DNA of 64,000 nucleotides from Flavobacteriales bacterium (lineage in GTDB: Bacteria > Bacteroidota > Bacteroidia > Flavobacteriales_F > PHOS-HE28). A program made the position numbers and the translations under genes. The stretch covers positions 1 to 64,000 of the forward strand of contig JAHBUL010000004.1 of the NCBI GenBank assembly GCA_019638085.1, in the 5' to 3' direction. The notes under the pieces are model-generated. The model searched no databases, had not been told where the DNA came from, and saw only the letters and a list, made by a program, of their open reading frames with translations. How positions within the stretch are numbered: the first letter of the stretch is position 1; the number at the start of each line of letters is the position of its first letter. This document shows, in pieces, positions 26,136-35,161 of this stretch.

Positions 26136-28645
26136 AATTGCAACTCCTTCATGGTATTGATGGCCTGGGTGAATTCCCAATCCATCGCTTGTTGGTGGGC
26201 GTGTTCCAAGATCTGCTTTGTTCCGGCATCGTCCGTTGAACCGACAAGGTCGCCGAGCAGGGCCACCGAGCTTGAATCGTGGTCCGTCAGTAGTATTATC
26301 ACATCGGTGACTGCCGCGCGGAAGGACTCCTTCCCCATCGGCATTGTTGCTGCGGAACTTGGCTCAGTCGTGGCTCCTGCAAGATATTGTTCCATGTGAC
26401 CAAGCAGATCCCTCAGGTGGAGTTCCATCGGCGCAATGGACTGAACCAATTCAGCTGCATCCACAGGTGTACCATTGGCCAAGAGCTGTTCCACTTTCCT
26501 GGCCGACCCGAGCAGTTCATCCGCCCCGAGGTTCCCGGCCGAACCTGCGAGCGTATGTACCCTACGGTGAAGCGCTTCATGTTCCTCCGCCCCCACCATC
26601 GCTGAAAGTTCATCCGGAACAGCCCCCCATTCCTTGATGAAGAGATTGAGCAGACCATGGTACGCCACCAGATCATTCCGCACCCTGCCTAACCCTGCCT
26701 GCACATCCAAACCAGGGATCTGGATCTTCACGTGTTCCGACCCATTGACCGGTTCGGTCGTCATGGCAGCGTGGATATCTCCTTCCGACGCGCCGCATAG
26801 CCATTGCAACAAGGTCTGGTAAAGTTTCACCGGATCGATAGGCTTGATGATGTGATCGTTCATGCCGGCGGCAAGGCTCTTCTCGCGCTCACCCTTCATG
26901 GCATGTGCCGTCATGGCCATCACCGGAATCTCATTTCCGCCGGGCAGCTGCCTGATCTGGCGCGCCGCGCTCAACCCATCGAGCACCGGCATCTGGATGT
27001 CCATAAGCACACCGTCGTAGTGTTTCGCCGCGAACATGCGCACGGCTTCTTCCCCATTGGCGGCATGATCCAACCGGATACCGGCATCCTGTAAAAGCTC
27101 GGCCGCCACTTGCCGGTTGATCTCATTGTCCTCCGCGAGGAGAAGTTCCTTCCCACCTAACATGGCCCGTACCCGGTCCATGTCCATGCGTTCCCGTGTC
27201 GTCTTGCGTACGCCCTCCAGATCGAACTTGAAGATAGCGTTCAGCGTGTCGAACAGCAAGGAGGGATCCACCGGCTTGATCAAGTACCCCTCGATGCGGC
27301 CCTCCGTCGCTGCGGATCTCACTTCCTCCAGGCCGAATGCCGTGACCATGAGCACCATAGGGGAGTCACTGAGGAATTCCTCCTTCAGAATGCGCGCTGC
27401 TTCCAAGCCATTCAAGCCGGGCATTCTCCAATCCATGATGATCAGGCTGAAGGGCCGCCCCTCGGTCATGCTGGTCCGAACAGCATTGAGGGCCAGGTCT
27501 CCGGAATCCACTGCAACCACTTCGAAGCCCATGTCGCGCAGCATATCCCCTTGTACCGTTCGTGCCATTGGGGAATCATCGACCAGCAATGCACGGACGC
27601 GCTCCTTGAACGGAAGCCGAAGTGCTTTCGGATCGTAGGCCACGCGAAGTCCTTGTTCGAGGGTAAAATGAAAGGTACTACCTGCGCCGGGCTCACTTTC
27701 CACCTGGAGCACCCCGCCCATCTTACGCACCAATCTATCGCAGATGGCCAGCCCGAGCCCGGTGCCTCCATATGTGCGCGTATGCGAAATGTCGGCTTGG
27801 ACAAAGGGTTGGAAGAGGGTTTGGATCTGGGCCTTTGTCAGTCCGATACCTTGGTCCTTCACCCTGAAGGTGAGCGCACAACGGTCCTCGCCGCGCATTT
27901 CTGATTCGATCGAAAGCACGACCTCTCCCTTTTCGGTGAATTTCACGGCATTGTCCAACAGGTTGATCAGCACTTGCTTGATGCGCAACTCGTCACCCAT
28001 CAGTTCGGCCGGCAGCTCATGTGAACGTTCAATGATGAATTCCACATCGCGCTTTTTGGACAGGCGACCGTTCACAATGTCCACGATGCTTTCCACCATC
28101 TCCTGAGTGGAATACACCAAGGTCTCGATCTCCAACTTCCCGGCTTCGATCTTTGAGAAGTCCAGCAGGTCGTTCAGGATGCGTAGCAGCGACTGTGCAG
28201 ACCGGTCGATCTTGCCGATATAGTCTTGCTGTTGTGGTGTGAGGTCCGTGCGGGACGCCAGGAAGGTCAGTCCGATGATACCGTTCATAGGTGTGCGGAT
28301 CTCATGGCTCATATTGGCCAAAAAGTCGCTTTTGGCGCGGTTCGCGGCCTCGGAGGCATCCCTCAGTTTTTCGATCTCTTGGATATCCGAGCGCAAGCGC
28401 ACGTTGTGTTCCTTCACCTTATCCAAATAATGGCCGCCCACTGCTGCGAAAAGGCCGAGGAACAGGGGTGCCGTGTCGATGATCCACAACAGAACCGAGG
28501 ACCGCTGCGTGGCGATGACCCCATCCAATGTGAACGGTCGCCCTGTAGCGGACAATTGTATCAGCGTTGCGATGACGGGAAAGCAACAACCGAACAAGAA
28601 TCCATAGAGCGCATAGTTATGGACCTCTTTCTTGAAGAAAGACAT
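26132..28645 (-). CDS. membrane hybrid histidine kinase with two receivers and an HPt
   Basis: 837 residues from ATG 28645. Two hydrophobic segments (about 11-32 and 50-72) sit at the N terminus with little periplasmic sequence, then a coiled-coil (75-105). HisKA has phospho-accepting His114 in MSHEIRTPMNGI; HATPase_c has DNAVKF, DQGIGL and GGTGLGLAI boxes. Receiver 1 is centred on Asp405 (IIMDWRMPG), receiver 2 on Asp549 (LMDIQMPVLDG), and the HPt domain has His697 in RRVHTLAGSAGNLGA. A full His-Asp-His-Asp relay is thus encoded with the adjacent response-regulator cyclase as a likely final acceptor. A start at 28702 would add 19 unneeded residues. Confidence 0.93.
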   Translation of the reverse strand: MSFFKKEVHNYALYGFLFGCCFPVIATLIQLSATGRPFTLDGVIATQRSSVLLWIIDTAPLFLGLFAAVGGHYLDKVKEHNVRLRSDIQEIEKLRDASEAANRAKSDFLANMSHEIRTPMNGIIGLTFLASRTDLTPQQQDYIGKIDRSAQSLLRILNDLLDFSKIEAGKLEIETLVYSTQEMVESIVDIVNGRLSKKRDVEFIIERSHELPAELMGDELRIKQVLINLLDNAVKFTEKGEVVLSIESEMRGEDRCALTFRVKDQGIGLTKAQIQTLFQPFVQADISHTRTYGGTGLGLAICDRLVRKMGGVLQVESEPGAGSTFHFTLEQGLRVAYDPKALRLPFKERVRALLVDDSPMARTVQGDMLRDMGFEVVAVDSGDLALNAVRTSMTEGRPFSLIIMDWRMPGLNGLEAARILKEEFLSDSPMVLMVTAFGLEEVRSAATEGRIEGYLIKPVDPSLLFDTLNAIFKFDLEGVRKTTRERMDMDRVRAMLGGKELLLAEDNEINRQVAAELLQDAGIRLDHAANGEEAVRMFAAKHYDGVLMDIQMPVLDGLSAARQIRQLPGGNEIPVMAMTAHAMKGEREKSLAAGMNDHIIKPIDPVKLYQTLLQWLCGASEGDIHAAMTTEPVNGSEHVKIQIPGLDVQAGLGRVRNDLVAYHGLLNLFIKEWGAVPDELSAMVGAEEHEALHRRVHTLAGSAGNLGADELLGSARKVEQLLANGTPVDAAELVQSIAPMELHLRDLLGHMEQYLAGATTEPSSAATMPMGKESFRAAVTDVIILLTDHDSSSVALLGDLVGSTDDAGTKQILEHAHQQAMDWEFTQAINTMKELQL

Positions 28646-28942
28646 GGCATAAATGTAAGTGGAAGCAGCGCTTTCCAACAGGAAATCTCGCGAATGACCC
28701 ACTCTTGGTGCCGTTCAACCCGGGGACGTGCAATAAGCTTCTTAGCGAGCGTGGAAAGCGCAACGGCAGCAAGGCTTTCACCGGGACTAATCGTTGAATT
28801 AAACCGATACGGACAGGTCTGGGCCGTTGTACCGAGAAAAGTGCCCCCCGGGCAACGAAGTTGACCTAGCTACTTCGGACCATGAAGGAAATCCGATCGC
28901 ATATTCCAAGAGGCCCCGATGGCTTGCGGCAATGGCGATCCG

Positions 28943-30340
28943 TCAATCGCAGCCGTGCTGTAGGCGGTGGTACGGAACCGGCGGAAGGTTGAAATAATGG
29001 GTGTTCTGCAACTCCATGCCATGCGGGAGCCAAGGCAAGTACAGAAAGGTATGAGTATCCACAGTGTCCGTTTTCAGGTCCTGGACCTTGTCCGTTAGGA
29101 ATAGGGTCATCGCCTCTTCACCCATGCACCGGCTCAGCATCAAGGCATCCAGGCTGGTGGCCCAGCTGTTGTACCTGTACGGATCCTCCTTCATGTCCTT
29201 ATTATCGGCGAAAAGCTTGGGGTGTTCGCGCCCAGCGGTATCCAATATGCACCGTAGACCGACCAGACGCTTCTGATAGGGTTCGCCATTTTTCACGATG
29301 AAGGAAAAGGAGTACGCGCTCAGGAGCAGAACCAGCAACGTGAGCGGCCACCGCAATGTGGCCCGATAGTAGAATTGGCTGAAGAGCAGCACAACCATGA
29401 AGATCGCCGGGGCGAAGGATTTTTCCATCATGGCATCGCTATCACCATCCGGGAAGGTGAGAATCGTGATCACCAGGAACCCGATGACCGATACGAACGT
29501 GAACAACACAGCGAGCCGCTTTCGATAAAACAAGGCAGCCAGAGTAAACAACACCAGAACGCCCAGATACTGATTCCATAGTCGACCTTCGATGAACTGA
29601 ATGGGCCATAGGCCGAAAAATCCATGAATGTTGTTCCGCCAATCAGCCAATCGTGCATACTGCTTGGTGTCGTAGGAATCGGCAGGGGCCAATGCCGACT
29701 TCAAGACCAAAAAGACGAAGCAGGCCAAGATCATCACGGCGAACTCACGCCAGCTCAAACGCTTCTGCAAAAAGAAAAGCCCACAGACAAAGAATGTAAT
29801 GAACAAGGCGTTCGGATGCACGAAGAGGCTCCAGAGCAGGATCATGCCCCACACGCCATAAACGACCATACGGCCACCAAGTCTTTCGCGGCTGGCCATG
29901 GCCCCATACAGTAAACAGCCCAGCACTACCAGCAAGTGGGTTTCGGTGGTGGCATGGAAGAACGTGGCCCCACTGCCTATCACCAAGGCCAATATGGTGG
30001 CCAAGGCGGCCTCCCTGCTATTGAATACGAACTGGTTGACCAAGAGCACCAACACATATAACAAGGAGAAGCTGATCGAGTACAGGTGGACCAACAGCAG
30101 CATGGGCACTTCCAACCATACCCCGAGGACCAACGGGATCTGCGTCGGGAACATGCCGAAGCGGCCTTCTTGAAAGAAGAAATCCTTCGTATTGATGGAA
30201 GTGAACAACTGATAGGAGCAATCCGTGTTCAGCATGCGCGCAACGGCATAGTGGATGCTGAATAGGACATAGGCCAGTGCCAGCAGATGGAAGAACTCCA
30301 AATGCTTCCCCCAGCTTCCTGCTCTGTTCAGGAGTCTCAT
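28943..30340 (-). CDS. polytopic membrane protein, paralogue of the one at 56562
   Basis: 465 residues with about 10-11 membrane segments and a soluble C-terminal ~110 residues. I do not recognise a named family. The early loop after the first segment (LFTSINTKDFFFQEGRFGM) and the later HATTETHLLVVLGCLLYG and FVHPNALFITFF line up in order with the protein at 56562 (HTVDSGLPWVDHQRYSL; SPMMEICYGGIFAALLL; TSHPEHVITLCV). The layout recalls GT-C fold membrane glycosyltransferases but no DxD-type motif is evident, so that is only a possibility. It has 297 nt between its end and the kinase start. Confidence 0.75.
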   Translation of the reverse strand: MRLLNRAGSWGKHLEFFHLLALAYVLFSIHYAVARMLNTDCSYQLFTSINTKDFFFQEGRFGMFPTQIPLVLGVWLEVPMLLLVHLYSISFSLLYVLVLLVNQFVFNSREAALATILALVIGSGATFFHATTETHLLVVLGCLLYGAMASRERLGGRMVVYGVWGMILLWSLFVHPNALFITFFVCGLFFLQKRLSWREFAVMILACFVFLVLKSALAPADSYDTKQYARLADWRNNIHGFFGLWPIQFIEGRLWNQYLGVLVLFTLAALFYRKRLAVLFTFVSVIGFLVITILTFPDGDSDAMMEKSFAPAIFMVVLLFSQFYYRATLRWPLTLLVLLLSAYSFSFIVKNGEPYQKRLVGLRCILDTAGREHPKLFADNKDMKEDPYRYNSWATSLDALMLSRCMGEEAMTLFLTDKVQDLKTDTVDTHTFLYLPWLPHGMELQNTHYFNLPPVPYHRLQHGCD

Positions 30341-30597
30341 GGCCGCTCAGGACAATTCGTTACAAATACCACGGATGCAGCACCTGCCGCCTCGATGGGC
30401 CGTGAGGGCAAGTGAGTTGGTGTATGTTCTGCAGACATGCAAGGTTGCGGGCAAATGTAAACCGCAACGCTACTGGTGAACAGGGTGCGGAGCGTGATGA
30501 ACCGCAACGACTCATCGTTCGCAACAACTGAAAGGAAACCCATCGAAACGAACGTGCCATGAACGTCATCAGCTGATCAGGCCAACACCACGTACCT

Positions 30598-31038
30598 TTA
30601 ATATGTATGGTCCCGCAAGATCCGCCAGCCTTCCGGTGTACGTATCCAGAAAAGGCTGAACCCGCCGGATAGTGTATCGCCTATTCGCAGTAATCGCCAC
30701 CTTCCCGTACACCACGCATGATCCGCGCCTGCACCGAGGATCTCCAATCGGTCGAATTCGAGCTGACCCATGGTCCCGCGATCAGGGTAACGCATGGCAT
30801 AGCGTGCTGTGACCCCCTCCTTGCCGCAGGTGCGCTCCTTCGCACTTATGAAGCACACACTATCCGCATACATATCCATGAAGCCTGGGATGTCCCCTCG
30901 GTTCCAAGCCTGTTCCTGCTGTTGCATCCCGGATCGGATAGCGAGGTGGTCCTCCGAGGTGAAGGACGGGGTAGTACAGGAAATGGGCAGAAGGACAAGC
31001 GGCAGGATGAGCACCTTGGACCTATCAAAATGATGCAT
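30598..31038 (-). CDS. NTF2-like lipoprotein (DUF4440/SnoaL-like)
   Basis: 146 residues from ATG 31038. An N-terminal lipoprotein signal is visible (VLILPLVLLPISC, lipidated Cys about residue 20). The mature part has the NTF2-like cone fold of DUF4440 proteins: QQQEQAWNRGDIPGFMDMYADS, FISAKERTCGKEGV, and the closing GGFSLFWIRTPEGWRILRDHTY. Such proteins may bind small ligands or act as simple enzymes; the role here is unknown. An in-frame ATG at 31179 would place the signal sequence inside the protein, so 31038 is preferred. It stands alone. Confidence 0.8.
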   Translation of the reverse strand: MHHFDRSKVLILPLVLLPISCTTPSFTSEDHLAIRSGMQQQEQAWNRGDIPGFMDMYADSVCFISAKERTCGKEGVTARYAMRYPDRGTMGQLEFDRLEILGAGADHAWCTGRWRLLRIGDTLSGGFSLFWIRTPEGWRILRDHTY

Positions 31039-31393
31039 GACGGTGGGGTTTTGGATCGCGCACGAAACTATGTTCACGCTCAGTGGTATTTCCTTGCATG
31101 AAATTGCGAGACATGTGGAATGCGCGAAAGCACGTAGTATCGCCCAAGGCTTCTGCTGGGGGCAGCAGGGATCGGCCATGTGCCTCGCGTCCCTTGCCGT
31201 TCATGGACGGTGCTTCCTGCCGGACCGTACCAACTTCCTATACGGCGCTTCGCAGCCACACACACTTTCGCATGCCTGCCTGCGGTTGGCGCGGTATTGC
31301 CCGCGTTGTGTGGGTGGGCGTCGTGGTGCGTGTATCTCGGGCCATAATTGAAGGCCGAGCCTTGAGTGCGTCCGGATACGCTACATCCACCAT
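31039..31393. other. intergenic region, no gene seen
   Basis: About 350 bp between the lipoprotein gene and the tRNA-Met terminator. Short frames occur in several phases but none has protein-like composition or a recognisable start, and no RNA fold is apparent. Confidence 0.45.
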
Positions 31394-31425
31394 CAAAAAG
31401 CCCCTCAACTTACGCTGAAGGGCTT
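31394..31425 (-). terminator. rho-independent terminator of tRNA-Met
   Basis: On the minus strand AAGCCCTTCA (31416-31425) pairs with TGAGGGGCTT (31399-31408) with one mismatch, followed by TTTTTG. It lies 14 nt past the tRNA 3' end. Confidence 0.75.
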
Positions 31426-31438
31426 ACTACTGTAAGAG

Positions 31439-31512
31439 TAGCGCGAGAGAGACTTGAACTCTCGACCTCAGGATTATGAATCCTGCGCTCTAACCAGCTG
31501 AGCTACCGCGCC
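31439..31512 (-). tRNA. tRNA-Met (anticodon CAT), elongator-like
   Basis: A 74-nt cloverleaf on the minus strand: acceptor GGCGCGG/TCGCGCT with two G-U pairs, D-arm GCTCAGCTGGTTAGAGC, anticodon stem AGGAT/ATCCT with loop TCATA (CAT), and T-arm GAGAGTTCAAGTCTCTC. It lacks the initiator features (unpaired 1-72, three G-C pairs below the anticodon loop). An Ile2 tRNA with lysidine-modified CAT cannot be excluded by sequence alone. Confidence 0.9.
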
Positions 31513-31565
31513 ATTTCGGGCGGCGAATATAGCATGGTGGCCGTAGCTGGGAAACTTAAGTCGAC

Positions 31566-31595
31566 TTGCATGGAAAAGAGATCTGCTTATCTTTC
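31566..31595 (+). promoter_or_regulatory. candidate promoter of the START-like gene
   Basis: TTG at 31566-31568, a 19-nt spacer, then TATCTTTC at 31588-31595, one base away from TAnnTTTG. The spacing equals that of the HU and TPR promoters. The start codon ATG 31624 is 28 nt downstream. Confidence 0.52.
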
Positions 31596-31623
31596 CGCCA
31601 ACCCAAACGCACTGTCCCCTACC

Positions 31624-32421
31624 ATGGCAAAGTTGAAGACGAACCCTCGCTCAAAGGCCGCGAAGACCGCGAAACCTTCCACGAGCAGTGCCGCCGGTAA
31701 GAAAAAAGCATCTGCATCCAAGGGCGTTGCGAAGAAGGCTGCTACCAAAAAAACGGTGGCCAAGAAAGCGCCAGCTAAGAAAGCACCGGCCAAGAAGGCT
31801 CCGGTCAAGAAAGCACCGGCTAAGAAGGCACCGGCCAAAAAGGCACCGGCCAAGAAAGCTCCGGTCAAGAAGGCTCCGGCTAAGAAAGCACCGGCTAAGA
31901 AGGCTCCGGCCAAGAAGGCTCCAGCTACAAAGGCGACGGTACCTCCAACGCGCCCTGTCAAGGTGGAGGCAACAAGTCCAGCGGTCACGCCATCCCCTAA
32001 ACCGGCCACTCCACCGGCTCGTCCTGCACAGGCCGCCCTGAAGCAGCGTTACCGGTTGGAGTTCTATCTGAACGCCTCGGTGGCCTCACTCTATGAACAC
32101 ATCAGTACGCCAAGCGGCTTCAGCAAGTGGTTCTGTGACGACCTGAATGTGATGGACAATATGTACACGTTCAACTGGGGTCAGGAGACCGAGGTGGCCG
32201 AATGCATCGGCGAGCGGTTCGGAGAATATATCCGCTTCCGTTGGGTGGATGATATCGATGAGGACCCAGCGGCCTATTTCGAATTCCGCATCCGTATCGA
32301 TGGCATGACCAACGAGACCTGCCTCGAGGTAACCGACCATGCGTGGCCCAAGGACCTGGAGGAAGATCAGGCCCTATGGGAATCGCAGATCCAAACCCTC
32401 ACCCGGGTGCTGGGTGCGTGA
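31624..32421 (+). CDS. START-like domain protein with an H1-like N-terminal arm
   Basis: 265 residues from ATG 31624. Residues ~35-105 are 5-residue units [10 protein letters not shown], an extremely basic histone H1-like arm; 106-138 is a Pro/Ala/Thr linker. The C-terminal ~127 residues (140-265) form a START-like domain of the kind common as a stand-alone protein in Bacteroidota: [67 protein letters not shown]. The ligand of this domain is unknown. The usual protein has only the START-like part, so the arm is an added module. The gene has its own candidate promoter (31566). A longer frame start at 31534 overlaps the tRNA end and is not used. Confidence 0.85.
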   Translation: MAKLKTNPRSKAAKTAKPSTSSAAGKKKASASKGVAKKAATKKTVAKKAPAKKAPAKKAPVKKAPAKKAPAKKAPAKKAPVKKAPAKKAPAKKAPAKKAPATKATVPPTRPVKVEATSPAVTPSPKPATPPARPAQAALKQRYRLEFYLNASVASLYEHISTPSGFSKWFCDDLNVMDNMYTFNWGQETEVAECIGERFGEYIRFRWVDDIDEDPAAYFEFRIRIDGMTNETCLEVTDHAWPKDLEEDQALWESQIQTLTRVLGA

Positions 32422-32535
32422 GTGGATCACGACTCTTCGGGCTTTCAGGCACCTCATGCACCTAAGACCCACAGGGGCTTCGAGAGGCTCAGTCACCGGA
32501 GGCTCACTGCTTTTAGCGACCTTTGCTGAACGCTC

Positions 32536-33984
32536 ATGAAGCGCTTGCACCGGATGATAATCGGGGTCTACATCGGCCCCCTGCTGATCACCTTCCTCAT
32601 TGTGCTCTTTCTCTTCAGCATGCAATGGCTGTGGAAATGGGTAGATGAATTGATGGGGAAGGGACTCCCATGGGATGTGCTCACCAAGCTGATCGCCTTT
32701 GCTACGTCGGCCTTTGTTCCGGCCGTGCTTCCCTTGGCCGTACTGCTCAGTTCCATCATGACCATGGGCGGACTCGGGGAGCGCTCGGAGCTGACACCGA
32801 TGCGCTCTGCGGGACTGGGCCTGTTCAAGATCATGGCACCCTTGGTGGTCTTCATCATCGGATTGGCCGGCTTCTCTTTCTACTTCAGCAACAACGTGCT
32901 CCCCGTGGCCAACCTCAAATTCCAGAGCCTGCTTTGGGATGTGACCAAGGCCAAGCCCGCGATGAACCTGCAACCCGGTGTTTTCTACGGAGGGCTGGAT
33001 GGCTTTTCCATACGCGTGGCGGACAAGGATGAGCACACTGGTGAACTTCACGATGTGCTGATCTACGACCATCGCAAACCCTTCCAAGCGAACAAGACCG
33101 TGGTGCGCGCCCAAAAGGGGACCATGAAGCGGAGCACCGACAGCCGGTACCTGATCCTGGTTTTGGAGAATGGGCACATCTATGATGAACGCGGCGACAA
33201 TCCCTCCCGCATGAGCGGGGACTTTCCGCTGCTTCGTGGCAGCTTCCAGCGGGAAGAGATCCGCATGGACCTTTCGGGCATGGGGATGAAACGCACCGAT
33301 GAGGAACTCTTCAAGGACCATTACAAAATGCTGACCTTGGGCCAATTGGGTTATGCCGAGGACAGCTTGGCCAAGCGCTTGGATGAACGCATGAGCGAAC
33401 AGGAACGGAACCTGCGCAGCAGCCTACTGATATTTCGGGACAGCTCAAGCGGACCCGTCGCCCCGGTCGTTCTGTCCAACACGGGCGGACCTACTACCCC
33501 TACATTGGAGCAAAGGGCCACCTGGTACCCCATCGCAACGGATCTGGCACGCAACGGCATAAACGAGTTGGACCGCATGATGACGGACCGCAAGGACCGC
33601 ACCGCACAGATCGCCAAGTTCCAAGTGGAATGGCACCGCAAGCTGATGCTCGCCTTCGCCTGCGTGGTCTTCTTCTTTATCGGTGCCCCTTTGGGAGCCA
33701 TCGTCCGCAAGGGTGGCATGGGCCTGCCCGCCGTTATCGCCATCATCTTCTTCCTCGTGTTCCACATCCTAAGCTATTCAACCGAGCAAATGGTAAAGGC
33801 AGGCACGCTCAACCCTTGGCCCGGCATGTGGATCAGCACCTTCGTCCTGCTCCCTATCGGCATATTTCTCACCTGGAAAGCTGCAACCGACAGTCCCTTG
33901 TTCGATCGGGATGCGTATGATCGCGTCTGGAAGCGGATCCGCTTGCTCTTCAACCCTCGCCATGCGCATCCTCCAACTGTGTAA
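32536..33984 (+). CDS. LptF/LptG-family permease (YjgP/YjgQ)
   Basis: 482 residues. Three membrane segments lie near the N terminus (about 10-30, 55-77, 98-120), then a long periplasmic beta-jellyroll-like part (about 125-355), then three C-terminal segments (363-385, 391-412, 424-445). This is the LptF/LptG architecture; with LptB these proteins extract LPS from the inner membrane. RMIIGVYIGPLLITFLIVLF and FFFIGAPLGAIVRKGGMGLP are family hallmarks. Whether it is LptF or LptG cannot be told here. Its 3' end overlaps the downstream glycosyltransferase gene by 23 nt, which fits a role of the locus in surface glycans. Confidence 0.92.
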   Translation: MKRLHRMIIGVYIGPLLITFLIVLFLFSMQWLWKWVDELMGKGLPWDVLTKLIAFATSAFVPAVLPLAVLLSSIMTMGGLGERSELTPMRSAGLGLFKIMAPLVVFIIGLAGFSFYFSNNVLPVANLKFQSLLWDVTKAKPAMNLQPGVFYGGLDGFSIRVADKDEHTGELHDVLIYDHRKPFQANKTVVRAQKGTMKRSTDSRYLILVLENGHIYDERGDNPSRMSGDFPLLRGSFQREEIRMDLSGMGMKRTDEELFKDHYKMLTLGQLGYAEDSLAKRLDERMSEQERNLRSSLLIFRDSSSGPVAPVVLSNTGGPTTPTLEQRATWYPIATDLARNGINELDRMMTDRKDRTAQIAKFQVEWHRKLMLAFACVVFFFIGAPLGAIVRKGGMGLPAVIAIIFFLVFHILSYSTEQMVKAGTLNPWPGMWISTFVLLPIGIFLTWKAATDSPLFDRDAYDRVWKRIRLLFNPRHAHPPTV

Positions 33985-35161
33985 CAAGCCCCCCTATCCG
34001 CCCATCGACGGAGGCTCCAAGGCCATGCACAACATCACGCAGGGCTTGTTGGATGCGGGGCACGAGGTGAAAGTGCTGTGCATCAGCACCAAGAAGCATC
34101 CGCTGAAGGTGGCCTCCATACCTGATGAACTGCGCGAGCGTACCCGCATCGAGGGTGTCTTTGTGGATACCTCCCTCAATGTGGTGGATGCCTTTACCGA
34201 CCTGGTAACCGCTGACAACTACAACATCAGCCGCTTCTTTTCACCGGACATGGATATCCGGTTGATCCAATTACTATCGCAGGAGGAATTCGACATCATC
34301 CACTTGGAAAGCCTTTTCGTTACTCCCTATATCCCCACGCTTCGGCGGTACTCCAACGCACGTATCGTACTGCGCTCGCACAATCTGGAACACGTGATCC
34401 AGGAACGGATCGCCCAAGGCGAACGCAACATCCTGAAGAAGCCCTATCGGAAATTCCTGGCCCGCCAGCTGAAGGCCTACGAGGACAAGGTGCTGCAACA
34501 AGTGGATGGCGTGGCGGCCATCACCGCAGCTGATGCCCTGCACATGGGTGAGCACGGATGTACCACACCGATCATCACCATACCCTTCGGTGTGAACCCC
34601 ATGGAATATGAAGCATCGAGGCCTCCCGGCGAACTGATCTTCTTCCACCTCGGCAGTATGGACTGGATGCCCAACGAGGAAGGGATCCGCTGGTTGCTCC
34701 GTGCAGTATGGCCACGTGTGATCCGAGAACACCCGAAGGCCAAGCTCCACTTGGCCGGTAACCGAATGCCTAAGGATATGATCCGGGCGCGGCTACCCGG
34801 CACCACGGTGGTAGGCCGCGTGCCCGATGCCAACCGTTACATTTCCCAGCGGCATGTGATGCTGGTACCACTCTTCAGCGCGGGAGGTATGCGCGTGAAG
34901 ATCATTGAGGGCATGGCCATGGGAAAATGCATAATCAGCACCGCCATCGGCGCGGAAGGAATCGACCATACACCAGGGAAGAACATCCTGATCGCCGACA
35001 CCGCGGCAGCCTTCACCGCAGAGATCGAGAAGGTGCTGGCCGATCCGGGGATCGCTGATACCATCGGGACCGATGCGCGGAAACTCATCCTCAAGCGGCA
35101 TACCAATGCGGAGATCATCAAGGACCTGGTGGCCTTCTATGCTTCCTTGGTGAAGAAATGA
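33962..35161 (+). CDS. glycosyltransferase family 4 protein (first of two)
   Basis: 399 residues from ATG 33962 (MRILQLCNKPPYPPIDGGS). GT-B fold: the N-terminal Rossmann-like half contains the glycine-rich GGSKAMHNITQGLL and RSHNLEHVI; the C-terminal half contains FHLGSMDWMPNEEGI, GRVPD and the donor-binding GMRVKIIEGMAMGKCII with the conserved Glu residues. The substrate is not predictable. It starts inside the end of the LptF/LptG gene and its stop overlaps the next glycosyltransferase gene by 4 nt (ATGA). Confidence 0.88.
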   Translation: MRILQLCNKPPYPPIDGGSKAMHNITQGLLDAGHEVKVLCISTKKHPLKVASIPDELRERTRIEGVFVDTSLNVVDAFTDLVTADNYNISRFFSPDMDIRLIQLLSQEEFDIIHLESLFVTPYIPTLRRYSNARIVLRSHNLEHVIQERIAQGERNILKKPYRKFLARQLKAYEDKVLQQVDGVAAITAADALHMGEHGCTTPIITIPFGVNPMEYEASRPPGELIFFHLGSMDWMPNEEGIRWLLRAVWPRVIREHPKAKLHLAGNRMPKDMIRARLPGTTVVGRVPDANRYISQRHVMLVPLFSAGGMRVKIIEGMAMGKCIISTAIGAEGIDHTPGKNILIADTAAAFTAEIEKVLADPGIADTIGTDARKLILKRHTNAEIIKDLVAFYASLVKK

